The translations under genes were made by a program, and so were the position numbers. From contig JAEWBU010000384.1 in the NCBI GenBank assembly GCA_023390985.1, positions 1 through 11,766 of the forward strand: a stretch of DNA of 11,766 bases, given 5' to 3'. Each line of letters opens with the position of its first letter. The stretch's first letter is position 1. The notes under the pieces were generated by a model that was not told where the DNA came from, searched no databases, and saw nothing but the letters and a program-made list of their open reading frames with translations. Below are positions 1 to 7,035 of the stretch, in pieces. This stretch comes from Pseudomonadota bacterium. Its GTDB lineage: Bacteria > Pseudomonadota > Gammaproteobacteria > Burkholderiales > Burkholderiaceae_C.

Positions 1-16
1 CCGTTGGAGCGGCCGC

Positions 17-919
17 TCAGGCCGTGCGCGCACCGGCCCACTGCCGCAGCGCCTCGGCGAACTCCAGCACCGCCGGCGGCTGCTCGCCGGCGCGCCGCAG
101 CAGGAAGACGTCGCCGCTGACACCGGCCGCCCGCAGGTCGCGGCCGAGGCCGCAGACCGCCACTGCATCACTGCGCATCCGGGCCAGCGAGGCCGGCACC
201 AGGGCGACCCCGAGCCCGGCCGCCACCAGGTTCAGCGCGGCCGGGATCTCCACCACCTGCTGCACGATGCGAGGCGCGAAGCCGGCGCTGACGCAGGCTT
301 CGAACAGGCGCTTGGCGAAGGCGGACGATTCGAGCTGCAGGAACACGAAATCCTCGGCCTGCAGCGTGCCCAGGCGGACCAGCCGGCGGCCGGCCAGCGG
401 ATGCGCCAGCGGCACGGCGAGCACCACCGGGTCGCGCCAGAGCAGGGCACCCTGCAGCCGGCCGTCGGCCGGCACGCCGCGCGAGACGCTCAGGTCCACG
501 TGGCCTTCGCGCAGGGACTGCACGTGGTCGGCCGGCCGCATCTCGTGCAGCACGAGCTCGACGCCCGGGCGCCGCTTGCGGTACTCCTGGATGAAGTGCG
601 GAAAGGGGCCCAGGAAGTGCGAGCCCGCCAGCCCCACCTTGATCCGGCCTTCCAGGCCCTGCGCCACCCGGCGGACGTGGCCGCGTGCCTCCTCCACCCG
701 CTCGAGCACCGCCAGCGCATGCGGCAGCAGGGCCTTGCCGGCCTCGCTCAGTTCGACGCTGCGGCTGGTGCGGTTGAACAGCCGAGCCCCCAGCTCCGCT
801 TCCAGGTTGGCGATCTGGTAGCTCAGTGGCGGTTGCGAGACGTGAAGCCGCGCCGCCGCCCGGGTGAAGCTCAGTTCACCGGCCAGCACGGTGAAGTAGC
901 GCAGCTGCCGCAGTTCCAT
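17..919 (-). CDS. LysR-family transcriptional regulator
   Basis: A 300-residue protein of normal length for the LysR family. The N-terminal winged helix-turn-helix is clear at about residues 1-60: it opens MELRQLRYFTVLAGELSFTR and continues with the recognition-helix segment LHVSQPPLSYQIANLE and LGARLFNRTSR. The rest (about 90-295) is the periplasmic-binding-protein-like effector domain that senses a small metabolite. The N-terminus resembles the BenM/CatM/CbbR-like branch. It is divergent from the isomerase/TctC unit that starts about 100 bp away, the usual arrangement for a LysR activator controlling its neighbour and itself. An 11+11 bp inverted repeat begins 5 bp upstream of its start codon, so autorepression is plausible (inference). 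The inducer is unknown; a dicarboxylate or aromatic-acid intermediate would fit the neighbours. Confidence 0.95.
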   Translation of the reverse strand: MELRQLRYFTVLAGELSFTRAAARLHVSQPPLSYQIANLEAELGARLFNRTSRSVELSEAGKALLPHALAVLERVEEARGHVRRVAQGLEGRIKVGLAGSHFLGPFPHFIQEYRKRRPGVELVLHEMRPADHVQSLREGHVDLSVSRGVPADGRLQGALLWRDPVVLAVPLAHPLAGRRLVRLGTLQAEDFVFLQLESSAFAKRLFEACVSAGFAPRIVQQVVEIPAALNLVAAGLGVALVPASLARMRSDAVAVCGLGRDLRAAGVSGDVFLLRRAGEQPPAVLEFAEALRQWAGARTA

Positions 920-924
920 GATTG

Positions 925-953
925 ATCTGGTTGGAGTATCGGTCCATCCAGAT
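925..953. promoter_or_regulatory. Inverted repeat, candidate LysR operator
   Basis: Arms ATCTGGTTGGA (925-935) and TCCATCCAGAT (943-953) are inverted copies with one mismatch, separated by 7 bp. The dyad lies between divergent lysR and isomerase genes, 5 bp upstream of the lysR start codon. Its centre is roughly 55-60 bp upstream of the transcription start expected from the weak promoter at 961-989, which fits where LysR regulators usually place their recognition site. Binding is inferred; the repeat itself is seen directly. Confidence 0.6.
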
Positions 954-960
954 TATGTAT

Positions 961-989
961 TTGATGGTATGGATCCGGCGGGTCAAGAT
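961..989 (+). promoter_or_regulatory. Weak sigma70-like promoter for isomerase/TctC unit
   Basis: TTGATG (961-966) and CAAGAT (984-989) are spaced by 17 bp. The -35 is good and the -10 is poor (3 of 6 consensus bases), which is typical of activator-dependent promoters. It also lies within a second imperfect inverted repeat, TTGATGG at 961-967 and CCATCAA at 997-1003. The call is tentative. Confidence 0.3.
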
Positions 990-1020
990 CGATCCTCCAT
1001 CAAACCAGTCTGCGACCCCA

Positions 1021-1773
1021 ATGACCCGTGCCCACCGTGTCGGATTGATCGTCCCCAGTTCCAACACCACGATGGAAACCGAGATTCCCGCGATGCTGCG
1101 GGCACGCGAGGAGGTCTTGCCCGAACGCTTCACTTTTCATTCCAGCCGCATGCGGATGAAGGAAGTCAAGAAGGAGGAGCTCGCCGCCATGGACCGCGAC
1201 TCGGACCGCTGCGCCCTGGAGCTGTCCGACGCCCGGATGGACGCCATGGCCTACGCCTGCCTGGTGGCCATCATGAGCATGGGTCGGGGCTACCACCGCG
1301 AGTCGCAGCGCCGGCTGCAGGCCGTGACGGCCGCTAACGCCGCCTCGACCTCGGTCAGCACCAGCGCCGGCGCCCTGGTGGACGGGTTGCAGGCCATGGG
1401 CGCCAAGCGCGTGGCGATCATCGCCCCGTACATGAAGCCGCTGACCGCACTCGTGGTCGATTACCTGCAAGCCGAAGGAATCCAGGTCGTCGACAGCATG
1501 TCCCTCGAGATTCCAGACAACCTGGCCGTCGGTGCCCGCGACCCCAAGGCCCCGGCCGAACTCTGGAAGAAGCTGGACCTGGCGGGCGCGGACGCCATCG
1601 TCGCCTCGGCTTGCGTGCAGATGCCGTCACTGGCCTCCATTCCGATGATCGAGCAGGCCAGCGGCCTGCCCGTTGTTTCCAGTGCGGCGTGCACCACCTG
1701 GGCGCTGCTGAAGAACCTGGGCCTGGAGCGGCGCGTGCCGAACGCCGGCGCCTTGCTGTCCGGCCGCTATTGA
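1021..1773 (+). CDS. Maleate isomerase / Asp-Glu racemase superfamily protein
   Basis: A 250-residue cytosolic enzyme. It opens with the family signature GLIVPSSNTTMETEIP. Two candidate catalytic cysteines are seen: Cys80 in YACLVAIMSMG and Cys198 in ASACVQMPSL. Their 118-residue spacing equals that of the catalytic pair known from maleate cis-trans isomerase (Cys76/Cys194 in the Nocardia enzyme, from memory). Maleate isomerase converts maleate to fumarate, for example at the end of nicotinate catabolism. Arylmalonate decarboxylase and hydantoin racemase are relatives, so the substrate is not certain. The ATG at 1021 is chosen because homologues begin just before the GLIVPSSN motif; the frame stays open upstream to 922 but would cover the operator. 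No clear Shine-Dalgarno precedes 1021. The gene lies 26 bp before a TctC receptor gene and is probably co-transcribed with it. Confidence 0.85.
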   Translation: MTRAHRVGLIVPSSNTTMETEIPAMLRAREEVLPERFTFHSSRMRMKEVKKEELAAMDRDSDRCALELSDARMDAMAYACLVAIMSMGRGYHRESQRRLQAVTAANAASTSVSTSAGALVDGLQAMGAKRVAIIAPYMKPLTALVVDYLQAEGIQVVDSMSLEIPDNLAVGARDPKAPAELWKKLDLAGADAIVASACVQMPSLASIPMIEQASGLPVVSSAACTTWALLKNLGLERRVPNAGALLSGRY

Positions 1774-1799
1774 TCGATTTCACACGGAGACGTAGACCC

Positions 1800-2780
1800 A
1801 TGAAGACCGCGAAACGGCGCTCCCTGCGCGCTCTGGCGGCCGCGCTTGCCACCGGCCTTGCCTGTGGCATCGCAGCCGCCCAGGCATTCCCCGCCAAGCC
1901 CATCACCCTCGTCGTGCCCAATCCGCCCGGCGGCCTGGTCGACGGCTCGGCCCGGCTGCTGAGCGAGCCGCTCTCGCGCGTACTGAGCCAATCGATCGTG
2001 GTCGAGAACAAGGGCGGCGGCAGCGGCAACGTGGCCTACGGCCAGGTGGCGCGCGCCAACCCGGACGGCTACACCCTGCTGGCGTCCTATTCGGCCTACC
2101 ACGTCGGCAATCCCTCGCTGATGCCCAAGCTGCCGTGGGCGCAGAAGGACCTGGCGCCGGTGGCGCTGATCACGGCGGCGACAAACGTGATCGCGGTCCA
2201 CCCTTCCGTGCCGGCCAACACGCTGGGCGAGTTCATCGCCCACCTGAAGAAGAACCCCGGCAAGCTGAGCTATGCCTCGCAGGGCAACGGTTCGCTGTCG
2301 CACGTCGGCACCGAGATGTTCAAGATGCAGACCGGCACCAGCATGGTCCACATCCCGTACCGCGGCTCGGGTACTGCCATCGCCGACGTGCTGTCGGGGC
2401 AGGTCCAGGTCTTCATGACCACGCCGCCTTCGGTGATGGGCCACGTCCAGCAAGGCAAGCTCAAGGGCATCGCCGTCACCAGCAAGGCGCGCCACCCCGG
2501 CCTGCCGCAGGTGCCGACGACGGCCGAAGCGGGCCTGAACGGCTTTGAGCTGGAAGCCTGGGTGGGCATCTTCGCGCCGGCCGGCACGCCGCTCGACGTG
2601 GTCAACAAGCTTTCCGCCTCGATCAAGCAGGCGCTGGAAATGCCAGAAACGCGCACTCGCGCCGCCGCTGCCGGAATCGACATCCGGTACCAGCCGCCGG
2701 CGCAACTCGACGCGCTGGTCAAGAAGGAAACCGAGTTCTGGGCCAGGACGATCCAGAACGCGAAGATCACCGCGGAGTAA
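1800..2780 (+). CDS. Tripartite tricarboxylate transporter receptor, TctC/Bug family
   Basis: A 326-residue periplasmic solute-binding protein. A twin-basic-rich N-terminus and hydrophobic core form a Sec signal peptide ending near AAAQA (about residue 28). The mature part starts FPAKPITLVVPNPPGG, the standard TctC opening whose PGG loop and following Asp contact the ligand carboxylate. Other family marks are VVENKGGGSGN, ARANPDGYTLL and HIPYRGSGTAIADVLSGQV. An SD-like GGAGA lies at 1786-1790, 9 bp from the ATG. The gene follows the maleate isomerase-like gene by 26 bp, so its ligand may be the substrate of that enzyme or a precursor (inference). No TctA/TctB membrane genes are in the window; such orphan receptors are common in Burkholderiales and may use a distant permease or act in sensing. 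Confidence 0.95.
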   Translation: MKTAKRRSLRALAAALATGLACGIAAAQAFPAKPITLVVPNPPGGLVDGSARLLSEPLSRVLSQSIVVENKGGGSGNVAYGQVARANPDGYTLLASYSAYHVGNPSLMPKLPWAQKDLAPVALITAATNVIAVHPSVPANTLGEFIAHLKKNPGKLSYASQGNGSLSHVGTEMFKMQTGTSMVHIPYRGSGTAIADVLSGQVQVFMTTPPSVMGHVQQGKLKGIAVTSKARHPGLPQVPTTAEAGLNGFELEAWVGIFAPAGTPLDVVNKLSASIKQALEMPETRTRAAAAGIDIRYQPPAQLDALVKKETEFWARTIQNAKITAE

Positions 2781-2781
2781 C

Positions 2782-2808
2782 CGGGTCCGGCGCGGACCCG
2801 TCCGCGCC
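2782..2808 (+). terminator. Two overlapping hairpins after the tctC gene
   Basis: Immediately after the stop codon, CGGGTCC (2782-2788) can pair with GGACCCG (2794-2800) in a 7 bp stem. Alternatively GGCGCGGA (2789-2796) can pair with TCCGCGCC (2801-2808) in an 8 bp stem with a CCCG loop. The two share bases and cannot form together. There is no real T-run after them, so factor-independent termination would be weak. A transcription end, or a structure protecting the 3' end, is the simplest reading. Confidence 0.4.
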
Positions 2809-2907
2809 GTTCCACCGCCGGGTGCGCTGCGCGCCCGCGCGCAGGGTCCCCATCCTCTTGTCATCGAGTGGACGGCTTCTGCTATTCCGGAGAACTACCT
2901 ACTTGCC

Positions 2908-2913
2908 AGGAGG
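2908..2913 (+). promoter_or_regulatory. Strong Shine-Dalgarno fixing a GTG start
   Basis: AGGAGG lies 8 bp upstream of GTG at 2922. This is a near-ideal ribosome site, and it is the main reason to accept the small frame that follows and to start it at 2922 rather than at the ATG codons 2868 or 2940. Confidence 0.55.
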
Positions 2914-2921
2914 CGGGAGCA

Positions 2922-3125
2922 GTGGCTTATGCTGCAATCATGTTCTCCAGCCAAGTCGCGCTCTTGACCGCCGGTTTCCTCATCGTGATGGGCGCTGCTG
3001 GCGTCGGCTTCTTCTGGATCCGGGGTCGAAGGGGCAGGGGAGATCTGCTGCCCGATACGCGCGTCTCCACCCTCGTGTTTCCTCCCGAATCGAAGTTCCA
3101 GCCATCAGTGTTCCCGCGCCAATGA
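2922..3125 (+). CDS. Putative small single-span membrane protein
   Basis: A 67-residue frame starting at GTG behind an ideal AGGAGG. Residues about 11-33 form one hydrophobic span (VALLTAGFLIVMGAAGVGFFW). A strongly basic stretch, IRGRRGRG, follows, so the C-terminal tail should face the cytoplasm by the positive-inside rule. The tail is rich in Pro and hydrophobic residues (STLVFPPESKFQPSVFP). I recognise no family. It stands alone between the TctC gene and a minus-strand barrel-protein gene, with about 140 bp upstream that could carry its own promoter. It is supported by the ribosome site and the membrane-protein composition; a chance frame in GC-rich DNA is the alternative. Confidence 0.5.
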   Translation: MAYAAIMFSSQVALLTAGFLIVMGAAGVGFFWIRGRRGRGDLLPDTRVSTLVFPPESKFQPSVFPRQ

Positions 3126-3303
3126 GGGGCTGACGCCGCGCGAAGCCGATGTCCGCTTCCGAGCAAGGCAAGACCGCACGACGCGACTCGCTGCCCCATC
3201 GGCGTGAAGCTGCAAGTGATGGTTACGGTGTGTCGGGCGCGCGGTACCTCGCCTCGCCGTTGAGCTGCCGTCTGCCGCGCCGGCTCCCATCGCGGTCCGC
3301 CCT

Positions 3304-4110
3304 TCAGAACCGCCTGCCAACTCCTACGGAGAGCAGCCGGCGCGGAAAGGTGGTGCCGGCAACGCGGCCCCCGATGCTGACGTCCAACTGCGTGTCCCGG
3401 GTGACGAGATAGGTCGCTCCGACATCGACGATCGCGCCAGTCTTTCCGTGCCTTCGCTCCCTGAACTGGACGCCCGAGTCGATGAACAGCTTCACGGCCT
3501 GGCTTGCCTGATACTCCAAGGTACCGGCGAGCAACCCGGTCGTGTAACGCTGCTGGTCGTCGTCCTCGTAGGCGCCGATGCCTATGTTTGGGTTGAAGGT
3601 CCATTGGGGGGCGACTTCCCAATCGGCCGCCAAACGGACGTCCCCGGTTGCGTGGGCGCTCTTGAAATCTCCGGTGCCGGACCGCGGGAAGAAGCGTGCG
3701 ATAACGGCCGTGGGCGCTTTGGCTCCCCCGACTGCATCTGCCAAGCGGGCTTTGAATCCGATCGAGGTCGGGGCCATTCCCTCGCTGCGCTCGGCCGGAC
3801 CGGTGGGCTGACTCGACTTTTCGCGCGTATAGGTGTCGCCCTCGATCCGCAGCTCGACCTCCTCGCCGGCGCCGAATCTGAACAAGGCGGGGACAAGGAG
3901 GGTGCGGGTTCGACGGATACCGTCCTTCCGCGCCTCGTGCTGGACGCCCAGTTCGATCTGCGCGCGGCCCGTGCCCACGACACCGCTGCTCTCCGCGATA
4001 CCGGGGCGGTCCGGGCTGATTTCATCGTCTTCGGCTGCGACTGCCGCAGGGCCGGCAGCCAGCATCCAAGTACCGACAGCCATGCTGGCGAGCAGTGAAG
4101 CAAGTTTCAT
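3304..4110 (-). CDS. Outer-membrane beta-barrel protein, phenol MetA-pathway family
   Basis: A 268-residue exported protein. The first ~26 residues are a signal peptide (MKLASLLASMAVGTW... ending AVAA, then EDDE). The mature protein begins with the family mark SPDRPGIAESSGVVGTGRAQIELGV. It then shows alternating polar/hydrophobic strands, and ends in a C-terminal Phe (GVGRRF), typical of outer-membrane barrels recognised by the Bam machinery. This matches the family often annotated 'transporter' or 'putative MetA-pathway of phenol degradation' (PF13557), thought to form an outer-membrane channel; the substrate is generally unknown. A GGGAGG site lies 5 bp before the ATG. Location near catabolic genes suggests passage of an aromatic or organic acid (inference). 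It is not in an obvious operon. Confidence 0.85.
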   Translation of the reverse strand: MKLASLLASMAVGTWMLAAGPAAVAAEDDEISPDRPGIAESSGVVGTGRAQIELGVQHEARKDGIRRTRTLLVPALFRFGAGEEVELRIEGDTYTREKSSQPTGPAERSEGMAPTSIGFKARLADAVGGAKAPTAVIARFFPRSGTGDFKSAHATGDVRLAADWEVAPQWTFNPNIGIGAYEDDDQQRYTTGLLAGTLEYQASQAVKLFIDSGVQFRERRHGKTGAIVDVGATYLVTRDTQLDVSIGGRVAGTTFPRRLLSVGVGRRF

Positions 4111-4316
4111 CTCGTCCTCCCTTCGATTGCGGCATGTTTTCTGCTGAGCTGCGCTTGCCCGTCGCGTGCGGATGCCCGCGGACGTCGCGCTGAGTGGAAG
4201 CGTACCTCGAACCGCAGCTACTCACGGAAGCCAGCCGAGCGCTACTCACTCGCACGGGGCAGCTCGACCGATGAGGGAAACGTCGCTTGAACCCGCTGGC
4301 TCTCGTGGCAGCGCAG

Positions 4317-4329
4317 GGCCTGTCAGGCC
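4317..4329. repeat. Short perfect palindrome after the NTF2-like gene
   Basis: GGCCTG-T-CAGGCC sits 2 bp beyond the stop codon of the minus-strand NTF2-like gene. It could form a small stem at the mRNA end, but there is no T-run, so a terminator role is only possible. Confidence 0.25.
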
Positions 4330-4331
4330 GG

Positions 4332-4874
4332 CTACGATGGTTCGGGGAGCGAACTGATGACAGCTTCAAGGTCCGGATCACCTCGAAGCGCCGCAAGAAC
4401 TTCGCTCCGGGACGTCCAGGGATAAGCCAGTCGCTCCAGCCGTGCAAGGACGTTTCGAGACCCGGCCGCCGGTAGCACGCACATGGCCGAGATATGGATT
4501 GCGAGCGAACGCGCGAGCCCAGGCGGCGTGTCCTGAAAGTCCCAGTGGTAGCGGCCGCAGCCGAAACGCACGCCGTGGGTCTCCTTGTCCGTCATCCCGA
4601 CGATCCACTCACACGCGAACGAGCGAACCTCGCTGCCGGGACGCTCCAGGTAGAAGCTGTAGACGTTTTCGTAAGTCCGCCCAAAAGCTCGAACCAGGAT
4701 GTCCGCGATCGCCTCGCGGCCAACCGTCTGATGGGGGAACGCGATCGCGCTGGACGCACTCTCCGTCGTGAGGACCGCGTCTTCGGCGAAGACCCTGTCC
4801 AGGAGGTGGGGACGGTTCTCGTCCTTCGCATGGAAGTAGTTGCGCAGGACCGATTCGGGACTGTATGCGGCCAT
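4332..4874 (-). CDS. NTF2/SnoaL-like domain protein
   Basis: A 180-residue protein that begins MAAYSPESVLRNYFHAKDEN. The opening helix, the RVFAEDAVLTTES segment, the VGREAIADILVRAF helix and the later strands (VRSFACEWIVGMT, GRYHWDFQ) follow the alpha+beta cone of the SnoaL/NTF2-like superfamily. Members include small enzymes (cyclases, isomerases, dioxygenase beta subunits) and binding proteins, so a reaction cannot be assigned. The C-terminal ~50 residues (from LPAAGSRNVLARLERLAYPW) extend beyond the core fold. The frame stays open to a GTG at 4928 preceded by a GAGG-like site, giving a 198-residue alternative; the ATG at 4874 fits the domain better but has a weak ribosome site. It lies just downstream of the frameshifted lysR on the same strand and may have been co-transcribed with it. 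Confidence 0.75.
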   Translation of the reverse strand: MAAYSPESVLRNYFHAKDENRPHLLDRVFAEDAVLTTESASSAIAFPHQTVGREAIADILVRAFGRTYENVYSFYLERPGSEVRSFACEWIVGMTDKETHGVRFGCGRYHWDFQDTPPGLARSLAIHISAMCVLPAAGSRNVLARLERLAYPWTSRSEVLAALRGDPDLEAVISSLPEPS

Positions 4875-4965
4875 GACGGAGAGCTCGTTCACCAGAGTCG
4901 GACATTGTCCGCATGACGGAGCCGCCACGGTACCTCTTCGTAACGTCCTGGAACCGGCTCATGGG

Positions 4966-5891
4966 TCAGCCAGCGAAGGCCCGCTGCGTGTGTTCTCGGG
5001 TGCGCTCCACCTCGGCGCGCAGCAGCAGCTCGAACTTCGCCGCCGCGGGCGAGGGGGTTCGATCGCTGCGCCGGCAGATTCCGATGCGGCGCAGCGGCAC
5101 GGGCCGCAGCAGCCGCTTCCACGCGAGCCCAGCCAGGTTGACCTCGCGCAGCACCATGGCCGGGATGAAGGTGACGCCGAATCCCGCGCGCACCATGCTG
5201 AGTGCGGTGAACATGTTGGCCACGTGGTAGTCCGGCTCGCGCGTGATGCGATTGGCCGCCAGCGCCGCCGTGATCTGTTCGTGGGTCGCCGAGTCCCGAA
5301 CCAGCATGACCAGGGGGGCATCCTGCAGCGCCGACCAGCGCAGCACCGGATCCTGGCTGGCATCGGCGCGGCGCATCACGGCCACCAGTTCGTCGTCGAA
5401 CAGCGGCTCGAAGTGCAGGCCGCTGCTGGCGTCGCTGTGGGCGCAGACCGCGAAGTCCACCTCGCCCTGCGCAACACGCTCCAGCAGCGGGCCGTTGTAG
5501 TCCTCGCGCATGCTCACTTTCAGGCCGGGGTGGCTCTTGCGCAGGTCGCCGAGCGCGCGGGTGACCACGCCGATCGCCAGGGAGGCGAGGGTGCCCACCG
5601 TGATGTGCCCCTGTTCGACGCGAGCGATCGCACGCGCCTCCTCGCAGGCATCGTCGATCGCGAGCACGCCCTTTCTCATCTTCGTCAACAGGGTCACGCC
5701 GGCGTCGGTGAGCGCTATGCGCCGGGTCGTGCGATCGAACAGGCGTACGCCCAGGCTGCCCTCCAGCTCGCGCACCAGCTGCGAGAACGCCGACTGGGTG
5801 ATGTGCATGGCTCGGCGGCGCGGCTGAACGACAGCAGCTCGCCCGCGAGCAGGAAGCCCTCGATCTGGCGCAGGGTGACGTGGTTCCGCAT
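4966..5891 (-). pseudogene. LysR-family regulator, one-base frameshift in the helix-turn-helix
   Basis: The ATG at 5891 starts MRNHVTLRQIEGFLLAGELL and SFSRAAE, the first part of a LysR DNA-binding domain. The frame is then lost at about 5809-5813, and the next part (MHITQSAFSQLVRELEGSLG, LFDRTTRR) continues in another frame to the stop at 4966. Adding one base (GAG-CC to GAG-GCC) restores SFSRAAEAMHITQSAFSQL, an excellent helix-turn-helix, and a 308-residue protein, the usual family length. As read, translation from 5891 would be scrambled, and the internal ATG at 5808 gives a 280-residue protein lacking half the DNA-binding domain. The effector domain is otherwise intact. It is divergent from the TctC/dioxygenase unit and would be its natural regulator. 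Recent inactivation and sequencing error are both possible. Confidence 0.85.
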
Positions 5892-5946
5892 GACAACTCA
5901 GCCGTGAATGGGGAATTTAGGATTATGTAGTCGTGCCGATGAATCC

Positions 5947-5971
5947 ATTAGAACAATGCGCTTGTCCTAAT
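5947..5971. promoter_or_regulatory. Inverted repeat, candidate LysR operator
   Basis: Arms ATTAGAACAA (5947-5956) and TTGTCCTAAT (5962-5971) are inverted copies with one mismatch and a 5 bp spacer, in the AT-richer space between the divergent lysR and tctC genes. A further TTAGGATTA at 5917-5925 repeats part of the arm. Size, symmetry and place fit a LysR binding site for the second regulator; binding is inferred. Confidence 0.55.
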
Positions 5972-6040
5972 CCTCCTGGCACTGCTTGAATGAGCCACCG
6001 CCGAAGTTCAAGGGCGGAACCCAACGAGCCAGGAGACACG

Positions 6041-7003
6041 ATGAAGTACCTTCGCGCTGCGCTGCTGATGGTCGCGGGCCTGTTCGCCGCTTCGGCCCAT
6101 GCCGTCTATCCCGAGAAGCCGATCCGCATCATCGTGCCGTACCCGCCGGGCGGCACCACCGACCTGTTGACGCGCCTGATCGGGCACAAGCTTTCGGAGA
6201 GCCTCAAGCAGTCGGTGGTGGTGGACAACCGCGCCGGCGGCGCCGCCATGATCGGCAGCGATCTGGCCGCCAAGGCCGCACCCGACGGATACACGCTGCT
6301 GTCCACCGGCGCCGGCCCGCACGTGATCAACGTAAGCCTGTTTCCGAAGATCCCCTACGACCCGCTGAAGGACTTCGCGCCGATCACGCTGATGTCCATC
6401 AATCCGCTGCTGATGGTGGTGCCGGCGTCCTCGCCCTTCAACACGGCCCAGGAGTTCACGGCCTGGGCGCGCGAGAACAAGGACAAGGCCAACTACTGCT
6501 CGATCGGCCCCGGCTCGCCTTCCCACCTGGCCGCCGAACTGTTCAATTCCAGCGCCGGGGTGCAGATGACGCACATCCCGTATTCTGGCAGTGGTCCGGC
6601 GCTCAACGCCGCCATCGGCGGCGTCTGCTCGGTGCTGTTCGACAGCGTGCTGTCCGCCGGACCGCACGTGAAGTCCGGCAAGCTCAAGGTGCTGGCCACC
6701 GGGAACAAGCAGCGCCTGGCTTCCTGGCCGCAGGTGCCCACGCTTGCCGAAAGCGGACTCGCCGGGTTCGAGGCGTTCACCTGGGGCGCGCTGCTGGCGC
6801 CCGCGGGCACGCCGCCCGAGATCGTGGCCCGCCTGCAGTCGGAAGTCGCCAGGATCATGGCCATGCCCGACGTGAAGCAGAAGATCGAGGACATGGGCGC
6901 GCTGCCCGGAGGCGGCAGCTCCGCCGACCTCGACACCTTCACCCGTTCGGAGATCCGCAAATGGGCCAAGGTGATCAAGGACGGCAACATCCGGCCGGAA
7001 TGA
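6041..7003 (+). CDS. Tripartite tricarboxylate transporter receptor, TctC/Bug family
   Basis: A 320-residue periplasmic binding protein. The signal peptide is MKYLRAALLMVAGLFAASAHA, cleaved near residue 21. The mature protein opens VYPEKPIRIIVPYPPGGTTD, followed by VVDNRAGGAAMIGSD, AAPDGYTLL and MTHIPYSGSGPALNAAIGG, all standard TctC landmarks. The ATG at 6041 is chosen because AGGAGA at 6031-6036 precedes it and it begins the signal peptide. It lies 32 bp before the dioxygenase gene, which has its own AGGAGA site, so the two form a unit. It differs clearly from the other receptor in this window and should bind another carboxylate, perhaps the dioxygenase substrate (inference). No TctA/TctB partner is present. 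Confidence 0.95.
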   Translation: MKYLRAALLMVAGLFAASAHAVYPEKPIRIIVPYPPGGTTDLLTRLIGHKLSESLKQSVVVDNRAGGAAMIGSDLAAKAAPDGYTLLSTGAGPHVINVSLFPKIPYDPLKDFAPITLMSINPLLMVVPASSPFNTAQEFTAWARENKDKANYCSIGPGSPSHLAAELFNSSAGVQMTHIPYSGSGPALNAAIGGVCSVLFDSVLSAGPHVKSGKLKVLATGNKQRLASWPQVPTLAESGLAGFEAFTWGALLAPAGTPPEIVARLQSEVARIMAMPDVKQKIEDMGALPGGGSSADLDTFTRSEIRKWAKVIKDGNIRPE

Positions 7004-7035
7004 TCGCCGCATCACGGGAAGAACCAGGAGAAGCC

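Noticed and set aside
24..925. Long plus-strand frames opposite the first lysR gene
   Set aside because: They are antisense to a clear LysR gene, have Arg/Ser/Ala-rich composition without domain signatures, and arise easily in GC-rich DNA.
1611..1799. N-terminal extension of the first TctC protein
   Set aside because: It overlaps the isomerase gene in another frame. The ATG at 1800 has a ribosome site and begins the signal peptide.
4840..5907. A 355-codon plus-strand frame
   Set aside because: It is antisense to the frameshifted lysR. It is His/Gln/Arg-rich with no domain, and the minus-strand LysR reading is unmistakable.
5977..5990. TGGCAC...TTGAA as a sigma54 promoter upstream of the second tctC
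   Set aside because: The GG and GC elements are about 5 bp apart rather than the required 10 bp.
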